A stretch of 36,922 bases of DNA from Bacteroidota bacterium. GTDB taxonomy: Bacteria > Bacteroidota > Rhodothermia > Rhodothermales > Salinibacteraceae. The position numbers were made by a program, and so were the translations under genes. Each line of letters opens with the position of its first letter. Within the stretch, counting starts at the first letter, position 1. Location: contig JAAAOT010000082.1 in NCBI GenBank assembly GCA_009908725.1, positions 1 through 36,922 on the forward strand, given 5' to 3'. The notes beneath the pieces are model-generated. The model was not told where the DNA came from. It did not search any database and was given only the letters and a program-made list of their open reading frames with translations. Shown one piece after another: positions 7,624 through 15,175 of the stretch.

Positions 7624-8670
7624 TCATTGCACAACGGTCAGTCGTCTTGTTGTCGCGAAGGAATCCCCACGGATGCGGAGGAAATACGAGCCGCTGGCCA
7701 GGCCGTCTGTCTTGACGCGGACGACTTCGGTTCGATTCGGGGTCATCAATTGATCGAATACTGTCTCCAGACGTCGGCCGAGGACATCATACAGCTCTAC
7801 CTTTACGTTCTGCCGCTTGCCGACGGCGACGTCGAGTGAGGTGGACGACACGGCCGGGTTTGGATAGGTGCTGGAAATGTCGTACGAGCGATTGAGGGGG
7901 ATCTCAACCTTCACGCTGTCGCTCAGCAGTGACGAGCCACTCTGGTCTACCTGCCGGATTCGAAAGGCGTGTATTCCATAATTCAGTTCATCTGTCTCGT
8001 ATCGATAGCTCGTGGGTTTCGTTGTCGTGCCCGCCCCCTGGACAAATGTCAGGCGGGTCCAACCAGGCGCGTCCGGGCGGCGCAGCTGCACCTCGAACCC
8101 GGCGTTATTTGTTTCCGAGGCGACGTCCCAGATCAGTTGGACGCTCGAGCCGGAGCGCTCCGCCCGAAATCCTACAAATTCGATAGGAAGCGGGCCGGTG
8201 TTCAGGCCGTCGATAAACACGATCGTGTCCGTTTGATAGCTACCGTCTTCTACACAAAACGGAAAGGGGCTTGACGAACAAGATTCGAACGAGACATTTG
8301 TCCCGATGTCAACGATCGCGTCTTCCGACCGATCGAACACCTTGACTTTTAGGGACTCCCCGTCAACGTATCCATCGACCGGATTCGTCAGGGCGACGTC
8401 GGCAGCTGGAGATATCTGCATGTCACTGTCGCCGGTCCAGACGTTGTAGCCGGCGCACGTTCCGTTGTTGGTATAGACCGCCACCGTGTCGCCTGCTTGG
8501 ACCTGACGGCTGTTTCCAAATCCTCGATCCAGGTCCTGACGGAAGACCACCGTTTGATTGTTGACGGTGGACACGCAATCGTCGGCGAAAGAAAAATCCT
8601 GGGCGTAGAGAGGCGTGTTAACGAGAAAGAGACCGGCTAGCAGAAATACAGCAAGAGTACAGGTGCGCAT
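7624..8670 (-). CDS. Secreted protein with type IX secretion C-terminal sorting domain
   Basis: A 348-residue protein with a signal peptide (about 1-24, ending LYAQ), a middle region of unknown fold with several cysteines, a fibronectin-III-like beta domain (about 150-255, beginning PIEFVGFRAE) and a C-terminal T9SS sorting domain (about 265-348). The sorting domain shows the usual order: YPNP near its start, VELYDVLGRR in the middle, and GSYFLRIRGD then a TTRRLTVVQ end. By family it crosses the outer membrane by the T9SS and is anchored at the surface or released. It sits on the opposite strand between the two Wzc-like kinase genes, so it interrupts the export module. No enzyme motif was seen; a surface-structural or matrix role is a guess. 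Confidence 0.85.
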   Translation of the reverse strand: MRTCTLAVFLLAGLFLVNTPLYAQDFSFADDCVSTVNNQTVVFRQDLDRGFGNSRQVQAGDTVAVYTNNGTCAGYNVWTGDSDMQISPAADVALTNPVDGYVDGESLKVKVFDRSEDAIVDIGTNVSFESCSSSPFPFCVEDGSYQTDTIVFIDGLNTGPLPIEFVGFRAERSGSSVQLIWDVASETNNAGFEVQLRRPDAPGWTRLTFVQGAGTTTKPTSYRYETDELNYGIHAFRIRQVDQSGSSLLSDSVKVEIPLNRSYDISSTYPNPAVSSTSLDVAVGKRQNVKVELYDVLGRRLETVFDQLMTPNRTEVVRVKTDGLASGSYFLRIRGDSFATTRRLTVVQ

Positions 8671-8722
8671 CGCGAAAGGGGTAGGGGGAAGACGTGTTGC
8701 TCACTTCGCCCGTAACCTCTTT

Positions 8723-8733
8723 CAAACATTATA
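8723..8733 (-). promoter_or_regulatory. Candidate promoter for the T9SS cargo gene
   Basis: On the minus strand the bases read TATAATGTTTG about 53 bp before the start codon. This contains both a perfect TATAAT and a near match to the Bacteroidota -7 element (TA, spacer, TTTG, here with three bases instead of two). No good -33/-35 element was found. A short inverted repeat (GTGAG/CTCAC, 8739-8754) lies just upstream. Confidence 0.35.
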
Positions 8734-9810
8734 CCTCCGTGAGTCTGATCTCACGCGCCGGGTAATCCAGAAGAGTATTCTTCACAAGCCGGTTATATGC
8801 GTGCGCCTTGCGGCGAAACCCACGTAGAAAGGGTATCCGCGACGGCACCCAGTCGATTGCGCGCCCGTTTTGGAAGGCAATCCGTATCTCGTTTGTTACA
8901 CAAATTGCACGAGTGCGACACCGACTACAGCGCGTTTGGTGTCGCCATGTATCAGGTGTCCGCCTTCGTGTCCAGATGGGTGTCGCACAGGAAGGGCAAG
9001 GATGGACTGTATATCACGCCGTTGCAGTGGATCTCACGTGTTCAATCATGTGGCGGGGACCGGGATGGGACGTTGCTCAACCCCTGTGGAGAGGCGATGG
9101 GGCCGGTGCGGATAAGTCGAAGACCGACCCCCTCTGCGGTATGGATCGGATGCGCCTAAAGTGCATGAGGCGATTCGCTCAACCTAATGTACCGGCTGTT
9201 TCGATCACCGATAGCTTTTGTCACAGCAGTTGGTACTCCGTGTCTCGCTGTCTCGGAGGCGTCTTCGATGCCTGAGCGGCGCGGCCGCAACGTGTAGGAT
9301 GGCGGCACCCGTAGTGCCATCTTTCAAACGAACCTGAGTCCGTGACGACCGAATGAGTTCCTTTCTTAACCGCGCCCTTAACACGTCGAAGGGTGGCTCC
9401 CACCGAACGGCATCAGGAAGTCGCGCGCGTATGTCACCCCGACGTCTTCCCTGCGTGGGCCGGTATCGACAGATGGGTTCGTCTCAGGGACGATACAGAG
9501 CGTCAGTCGATGATCCGGGTTTGACTCCGTTCCAATGTCCGTCCCGGACGCGGCGGAGATCATGGTCTTCGTTCTGCTCCGGCAGTGCGTTCAGGGGCGT
9601 CTACAGGATGTATCTCAGGCGGAAAGATGTTGTGTCTGGGATGGCGCAGGATGAGAAGACGGTCAGGCTTCGACGCGAGACCCGTACCGCAGCCGCATGG
9701 TGGAACGTGGTGACGTCTGGACGTGAATGCCTCGCTGGCGTGTAGAGAGCATCGCAGGTTCGTGGGCACAGGCCCGTTTTTCGTAAGTGGACAAGAGACG
9801 TATAGACATC
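8734..9810. other. Long region without a convincing gene, upstream of second kinase
   Basis: About 1.1 kb between the T9SS cargo gene (-) and the second Wzc-like gene (+). The ORFs in it (for example 8808-9275 and 9353-9745 on plus) give Cys-, Trp- and Arg-rich translations with no recognisable domain and are probably noise. A minus-strand frame at 9378-9563 has a more protein-like acidic composition but no support. A bulged hairpin at 9298-9321 (GGCAC/GTGCC core) is followed by TTTC. The promoter of the second kinase operon should lie here. Confidence 0.5.
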
Positions 9811-12165
9811 ATGCCTCACAAGAACAAAAGAGACAGCCTCGCGCGTCGTGACGAGACGACACATCTCGGTTTTCGTCAAGCGGAGGAGAGTGCCGGCATG
9901 GACGAGGCGCGAATGGACCTGTCTGAGCTGTGGGAGCCGATCCGCGAGGGCAAGTGGGTCATCTTGCTCGTCTGCGTCCTGATTACCGGCGCTGTTGCAG
10001 CCTACACGTATACGCTGCCGCCTCTGTATGAGGCGACAAGCATCGTCTCGGTCGAAGATGCAGGGAACGCACCGGCGAGTATCGTTCCGTTTGCCGGAGA
10101 AACGCGCGAGCTAGAGCGCGAAATGGGGATTTTGGAGTATTCCGGAGAGCTGCGCTTGCGCGTTGCCGAGGCCCTTATCAGCCGTTCGGGGCAACTTGTC
10201 GCGCAAGACAGTCTTGACCGTCCCTTTCCTGTATTGAGGGTCGAGAGTGGTGATGGGGTTGCAACAACCGATCTCGTAGCCCGCCGGCTGGCGAAGAAGG
10301 TCGACTTCGGCGAGGTCCCCGCGACTGCGTCCATGCTTCGGATCAGTGCAGAGAGCTCGATGCCCGAAGAAGCTGCGCTAATCTCGAAAATGTACGCTCA
10401 AGAATACCGGAAATTTGCGCGCGAGCGGAGTCGATCGGGTATCACGGCGGCTCGGCAGTTTCTGGAGGATCAGGTCGCCAAGCGCAGAGACGAGATTCGT
10501 GATCTGGAGAACCAGTGGGAGGTGTTCGCCCGAAACAATGAAACGGTCACGCTCGGGCAAGACGGCGACCGTCTGGTGCAGGAATACACCGAAATGGACG
10601 CACAGCGTCGGGATCTGCAGTTTCAACTCGAGCGGGAACGGGCCGCATTGGATATTCTCCGAGATCGTCTGACCGATCTTGAGCCGCAGCTGTCTGCACG
10701 AGTTGCTCAGGAGCAGGAGGTGGCAACTCTCCGGACGCAAATTCAGACCCTGGACAACCGGATCGCCGATCTAAAGACGCAGGCAGAACCGTACTACATC
10801 AACAATCCGGACCTCCGAGGAAACGAGTCCAGCGTGCCTGAGCTCGCCGAGATTCAGCGCCAGATCGAGGGGTATCAGCGACGCAAACAAGAGTTAACGG
10901 ACGAACTCGTGGCTAAGGCCGAAGCCAGTGAGGACGCACTGGAAGAGGGTAATGCGTTGGGATCCGTAGGACAGCTGCGCAGCCAGATCGAAGAGCAGCA
11001 GCTTCAGATACAACGGACACAGGATCAGATCCGCCAGCTTGATGGGCGGATCGCTGCGTACGCAGGTCGACTGGACAGGATACCCCGACAGTCGATCAAT
11101 CGTCAACAGTTGGAGCGTAAGCTGAATCAAGCGGAAGAGTTTTATCTCACGGTTGCTGACGAACTGCGCAGAACGGCCATCGCCGAGGAGTCCGAACTCG
11201 GGTATGTGAGTATTGTCCGCAACGCGGGCATTCCGGCCATCCCGGTTAGTCCCAATATGAAGCAGAATCTGTTGCTCGGCCTGTTGCTCGGGCTCGGATT
11301 CGGGGTCGGTCTTGCATTCGTACGCCATGCGATGACGCAACGGCTCAAGGAGCCCGAAGACGTCCAAGACTTCGGGTATAGCCTGCTCGGCGTCATCCCC
11401 GAGATGGACCAGGCCGTGAAGGCCTCCTTCAAGGGCAAAGAAACGATCCGCGTGAACGGAAAGGATATCAGCACTCGGCTGCTGCCGCTTCATGACCCGT
11501 GGTCTCCCATATCGGAAAACTACCGGCTGGTGCGGACGAACCTGCGCCATTCGAAAAATGGTACGGCGCCGAAGGTCCTGCTGATGACAAGCCCCGAACC
11601 TACGGACGGGAAAACGCTCACGTCGGTTAACGTTGCTCTGTCCATGGCGCAAAGCGGTCGGCGTACGCTCCTGGTCGATGCCGACCTTCGACGTCCGACG
11701 ACACACAAGCTGCTCGGGTACGACGTCGGGCCGGGTGTTGCCGATCTACTGACCGGAGAGACCGACGTCAAGAGTGTAACGGTGCGCACCGACATCGACG
11801 GACTGGACTATATCCCCGCCGGTAACGTGACCATGCCCCCCGCAGAGGCGTTCGAGACGGAACGGATGAGCGACCTTATCGACCAGTTCCGCGCGTCGTA
11901 TGAAGTGGTCATTATCGACTCGCCGCCGGTCCTGGCTGTGACCGATCCCGTGATTCTGGCCCCGCGCTGTGATGCCACCCTTCTCGTCGTATCTGCAGAG
12001 AACACGGATGCGCGTGCGCTTGAGCGAGTCGGGGAAACGTTGGGCGGCGTCGGCGTCGAGATCGCTGGTGTCATTTTCAACCGCTACAAACCATCCAGGG
12101 CCGGTCGCGCAGGGAGTTACAAGTACGGCTACTACCAGTACGGGTACGAGCGAGAGCCTGCGTAG
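9811..12165 (+). CDS. Wzc-like polysaccharide co-polymerase / BY-type tyrosine autokinase (copy 2)
   Basis: A 784-residue paralogue of the protein at 4911-7328 with the same layout. Membrane helices lie at about 49-66 and 487-505, with a periplasmic coiled-coil region between them. The cytoplasmic kinase has Walker A (SPEPTDGKT, K601), Walker A' (LLVDADLRRP, 621-629) and Walker B (VVIIDSPP, D703). The tail has six tyrosines (770, 772, 774, 775, 777, 779). The P-loop has Thr where copy 1 has Gly (PTDGKT against PGDGKT); such a change is tolerated in this family. The frame is open from GTG 9787, but ATG 9811 is the better start. The SLBB gene follows after 91 bp, so the two are probably cotranscribed. 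It may control a second polymer or form mixed oligomers with copy 1. Confidence 0.93.
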   Translation: MPHKNKRDSLARRDETTHLGFRQAEESAGMDEARMDLSELWEPIREGKWVILLVCVLITGAVAAYTYTLPPLYEATSIVSVEDAGNAPASIVPFAGETRELEREMGILEYSGELRLRVAEALISRSGQLVAQDSLDRPFPVLRVESGDGVATTDLVARRLAKKVDFGEVPATASMLRISAESSMPEEAALISKMYAQEYRKFARERSRSGITAARQFLEDQVAKRRDEIRDLENQWEVFARNNETVTLGQDGDRLVQEYTEMDAQRRDLQFQLERERAALDILRDRLTDLEPQLSARVAQEQEVATLRTQIQTLDNRIADLKTQAEPYYINNPDLRGNESSVPELAEIQRQIEGYQRRKQELTDELVAKAEASEDALEEGNALGSVGQLRSQIEEQQLQIQRTQDQIRQLDGRIAAYAGRLDRIPRQSINRQQLERKLNQAEEFYLTVADELRRTAIAEESELGYVSIVRNAGIPAIPVSPNMKQNLLLGLLLGLGFGVGLAFVRHAMTQRLKEPEDVQDFGYSLLGVIPEMDQAVKASFKGKETIRVNGKDISTRLLPLHDPWSPISENYRLVRTNLRHSKNGTAPKVLLMTSPEPTDGKTLTSVNVALSMAQSGRRTLLVDADLRRPTTHKLLGYDVGPGVADLLTGETDVKSVTVRTDIDGLDYIPAGNVTMPPAEAFETERMSDLIDQFRASYEVVIIDSPPVLAVTDPVILAPRCDATLLVVSAENTDARALERVGETLGGVGVEIAGVIFNRYKPSRAGRAGSYKYGYYQYGYEREPA

Positions 12166-12256
12166 AAATGCCCGAACGATGGGTCCCACCAACGGGATCG
12201 ACAACGCACATAAGAACTTCCACGACAATCTCTCAGGCCAATACGTAAACGCCTAA

Positions 12257-12832
12257 ATGCACCGCAAACGGGGACTATCCCATGGCAAGACCGACTGTAC
12301 GACCGATACCTCGGACCGGGGCCAGCGATACCGGTACCGCACTCATCGGCTTGCGTCGCACGTTGCCCTTTTAATCGCTCTGTTCTTCTACGGTCCGTTC
12401 GCTGCCGATGCGCAAATCCCCGGTGACGAAGGGAATCAGATCCAGGTGTACGGGCAGCCCGGCAACCCCAAAATGACGGTGTATGTCTGGGGTCAGGCGC
12501 AGACCGGACTATGGTCCGTGGATGTGGGTACCGATCTGCTTGAGTTCGCGAGTATCATCACGACGACCGGGTTGAGAGCCAATCGACCGGAACAGGAAAC
12601 GACACTCATTCTCCAGCTCTTTCGAGAGGGTCGAACCGACAGACCGTTCTATGAGAAAGACATCGAGGAATTCTTTGCGAGCCGCACCTATCCTGAACTG
12701 AACGATGGGGATATCATCGTCATCAAGGAACGCACTCGACGCCGGTTCACGTGGCGGGATGTATCACAGGTGCTCGGGACCGTAACGTCGACGGTAAGTC
12801 TGATCTTGCTGATCGACCGACTACGAAATTAG
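12257..12832 (+). CDS. Lone SLBB-domain protein, export-associated
   Basis: A 191-residue protein with a long basic N-terminus, a hydrophobic stretch (about 33-50) ending ADAQ that looks like a signal peptide, one SLBB-like beta-grasp domain (about 60-160) and a C-terminal hydrophobic helix (about 168-187). The SLBB-type cues are VYVWGQAQTGLWSVDVGTDLLEF at its start and a LNDGDIIVIKE end, as in Wza-type exporters. It lacks the N-terminal polysaccharide-export domain of Wza, so it cannot be a complete outer-membrane channel. It lies directly behind the second Wzc-like kinase and probably works with it as a periplasmic adaptor anchored by its C-terminus. The signal peptide is unusually long, and a later non-ATG start is possible. 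Confidence 0.7.
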   Translation: MHRKRGLSHGKTDCTTDTSDRGQRYRYRTHRLASHVALLIALFFYGPFAADAQIPGDEGNQIQVYGQPGNPKMTVYVWGQAQTGLWSVDVGTDLLEFASIITTTGLRANRPEQETTLILQLFREGRTDRPFYEKDIEEFFASRTYPELNDGDIIVIKERTRRRFTWRDVSQVLGTVTSTVSLILLIDRLRN

Positions 12833-12980
12833 CACCCACGCACAGGCTTTACCCGGGTGGTACCGTGATCACCGCCGACGGTGTTCGCCTTCTGGCTCAC
12901 GGCACCATGTGTGTTCGGCAGAACGAGTCGCAAGGAAAGAAAACACCTCATCACCAGTCGATAACGACCTCGAAAGATCG

Positions 12981-13985
12981 ATGGGAAAGAATAGAGCCGT
13001 TGTATGCTCGTCGGATGACAATTTCTTTGTTCCGATGCTTGTGCTTTTGCACTCGATCGAACATACCTCAAGCGAGGACCTGCAGGTTTACGTCATCGAT
13101 GGGGGGCTGACTGCCAAAACCAGGCGGATCCTTGCGACCATCGACAGAGAGTCGTCCACCCTAAATATTACGGTCGTATCCCCCTGGCCAGAACACCTCG
13201 AGGTCATTCGGTCTGCAAAGTTAAAAAACAACGCTCAGATCCTCCGGATATTCGCGCCGGACCTGCTTCCCGACTCCATCGACCGCTACATCTACGTCGA
13301 TAGCGACATCGTGCTGAACGGCGACCTGGCTCGCCTCTTCGATGTGGATCTAGCCGGTAACACCATCGGAGCGGTTCAGGACTTCAAGATCGGGCACATG
13401 GCGTCCTTCCTGGGCGTGGCGTTTCACGACGAGGCCGGTATTCCCGCGGAGGCCCCGTATTTCAATTCGGGCGTGATGCTCGTCGACCGTGCACAGTGGG
13501 ACCGTAAGCAACTCACCGAAAAGCTGTCCCGGTGCCTCGTTCAGTTTGGCGGGAGGCATCGGTTTGGCGACCAGGACTCACTGAATACCGTCTTGTATCA
13601 GGACTGGAAGCCTCTCGATCCGGCCTGGAACGTACAGACGGTTGCATACAGGAATGACTTAACAGAGCATCTGATCTACGACCGGTCCAGCATCCGGGCG
13701 GCGATTGAGGCCCCCTTGCTCTATCACTTCACGGAGGCGAAGAAGCCGTGGCATCTGGACTGCCGGCATCCGATGCGTCATGTGTTTCGCAATCAGGTTC
13801 GGGAATGCACGTACATCGGGGCGACGGAAACTGCGATGTTTGTAGCCAAGCACCTCCCCATGACGATGGATCGGTGGCTGAGAGATACCACGAGACCGTT
13901 CCGGCACTCGTTGGTCGGACGGCTGCGACGGGCTGTTGGCGTAAACCCCCGAGGCGCTGAGCGGCAACATCAATCGGTGGCATAG
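12981..13985 (+). CDS. Family 8 glycosyltransferase (first of three)
   Basis: A 334-residue GT8 enzyme of the LPS galactosyl/glucosyltransferase type (RfaJ-, GspA-like), a retaining GT-A fold that uses a UDP-sugar and a divalent metal. It shows VCSSDDNFFVPMLVLLHS at the N-terminus, the DxD metal motif D107-S-D109 in YVDSDIV, PYFNSGVMLVD, DQDSLNTVL, DPAWNVQ and a late YHFTEAKKPWH motif that completes the metal site. The frame is open from GTG 12909, but the domain begins right after ATG 12981, so I chose that start. It has a C-terminal basic tail rich in Arg. Two more GT8 genes follow in this region (14109-15104 and 18941-19942), suggesting several similar alpha-linkages in the repeat unit. 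Confidence 0.9.
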   Translation: MGKNRAVVCSSDDNFFVPMLVLLHSIEHTSSEDLQVYVIDGGLTAKTRRILATIDRESSTLNITVVSPWPEHLEVIRSAKLKNNAQILRIFAPDLLPDSIDRYIYVDSDIVLNGDLARLFDVDLAGNTIGAVQDFKIGHMASFLGVAFHDEAGIPAEAPYFNSGVMLVDRAQWDRKQLTEKLSRCLVQFGGRHRFGDQDSLNTVLYQDWKPLDPAWNVQTVAYRNDLTEHLIYDRSSIRAAIEAPLLYHFTEAKKPWHLDCRHPMRHVFRNQVRECTYIGATETAMFVAKHLPMTMDRWLRDTTRPFRHSLVGRLRRAVGVNPRGAERQHQSVA

Positions 13986-14108
13986 CGCACGCCCAAAACG
14001 GAACATCGTCATGTCGAAAGGGGACCGACCCTAAGAGTGACAGTGTCCGCGACAGGCCCGATGTGATGCGCTGCAGAGTTCGACATATAACGATTGGTAC
14101 TGCATAAG

Positions 14109-15104
14109 ATGATGCCCAGAAAGGAAGTCGCAATCGGATTCGCAGCGGATGAGAACGTCGCCCTCGGACTCTACGTCGCTATCTATTCCGTTCTCGCTAA
14201 TCTCTCCGAGGACGTTCGTTGCAGCATATATATCGCTAATGGTGGACTCGCAGCCTCTACGAAAGAGAAATTAGAAGCGCTTGGTCGGACAACTGACTCT
14301 GCAGATGTGACAATCCTTGACGTTTCAAGTCGGGCGGTTGATCATCTCAGGGACCCGGACTACGTAGGCCGTGGAACGTACCTTCGGTTCTTAATGCCCG
14401 AAAAGGTGCGGGATCAGCATGAGAGGCTTATCTACCTAGATACAGATGTACTCGTACTGAAGGACATTTCAGAAATGTATTTCGAAGACATGCGGGGCCA
14501 TTCTGTCCTTGCATGTCAAGATTATATATTTCCGACCATCGAAGACGTTAGTGCCGTCACCGGTCTGGCGAAGGTCTCAGATTTATCGGCCGATACACCG
14601 TACTTCAACTCCGGTGTTCTGTTGATCGATACCGCGCGGTGGGAGAAAGAATCCATCACGGAACGATCCATTGCGCTGCTCGAGACGCATCCGGACCATC
14701 TGGCGCTTGACGATCAAGATGCGCTCAATGCCACACTTCAGGGGTACTGGGGAATACTGGACCCTGTATGGAACGTGCAACTCAACTGGGTGAGTGACCC
14801 CAAGAACACAATTCGCTTGAAGCCGCTCCGGGATCCAGAGGCAAGACGGAAGGTCCTCAAAGATCCAGGTGTGCTCCACTATAATTATATGGTTAAGCCC
14901 TGGGATATGGGTTTTGCCGGTCCGTACAGGCGCATCTATCTGCAGTATCTTAAAGCCAGTGGCTACATGGGTCGTCTTGAGTACACGCGCTGGCTCGCCC
15001 AGAAGCGCGTGTGGCATGCTGGAAAGCGAACGTACCGCGGGGCCGCTGCAGTGACGCGGCCGTATCGGCATCGCATCGCCAGTCTTTTTCGAGGTACAAC
15101 ATAG
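14109..15104 (+). CDS. Family 8 glycosyltransferase (second of three)
   Basis: A 331-residue GT8 enzyme. The motifs in order are FAADENVALGLYVAIYS at the N-terminus, LIYLDTDVLV with the DxD pair D111 and D113, PYFNSGVLLIDTARW, DDQDALNATL, DPVWNVQLNW and the late LHYNYMVKPW that closes the active site. The frame is open from TTG 14094; the paired ATGs at 14109 and 14112 fit the domain better. It follows the first GT8 after 123 bp and precedes the HAD protein gene by 71 bp, so these are likely one transcript. The gene looks a little richer in A/T than its neighbours by eye (for example TTATATATTTCC near 14521), which may hint at separate acquisition. The sugar and linkage cannot be predicted. 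Confidence 0.9.
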   Translation: MMPRKEVAIGFAADENVALGLYVAIYSVLANLSEDVRCSIYIANGGLAASTKEKLEALGRTTDSADVTILDVSSRAVDHLRDPDYVGRGTYLRFLMPEKVRDQHERLIYLDTDVLVLKDISEMYFEDMRGHSVLACQDYIFPTIEDVSAVTGLAKVSDLSADTPYFNSGVLLIDTARWEKESITERSIALLETHPDHLALDDQDALNATLQGYWGILDPVWNVQLNWVSDPKNTIRLKPLRDPEARRKVLKDPGVLHYNYMVKPWDMGFAGPYRRIYLQYLKASGYMGRLEYTRWLAQKRVWHAGKRTYRGAAAVTRPYRHRIASLFRGTT

Positions 15105-15175
15105 TAGAGCGTCCGGTCATCCCGTCCGTTATCGACCCACGAACTCATACTACAGCCAGTCTGCTTCAGCGGCAG

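Noticed and set aside
8808-9275. 155-codon plus-strand frame
   Set aside because: Composition rich in Arg, Cys and Trp, no domain, and competing overlapping frames of similar length.
15011-15175. Upstream extension of the HAD protein
   Set aside because: It overlaps the end of the GT8 gene and has no similarity to the domain; ATG 15176 fits better.
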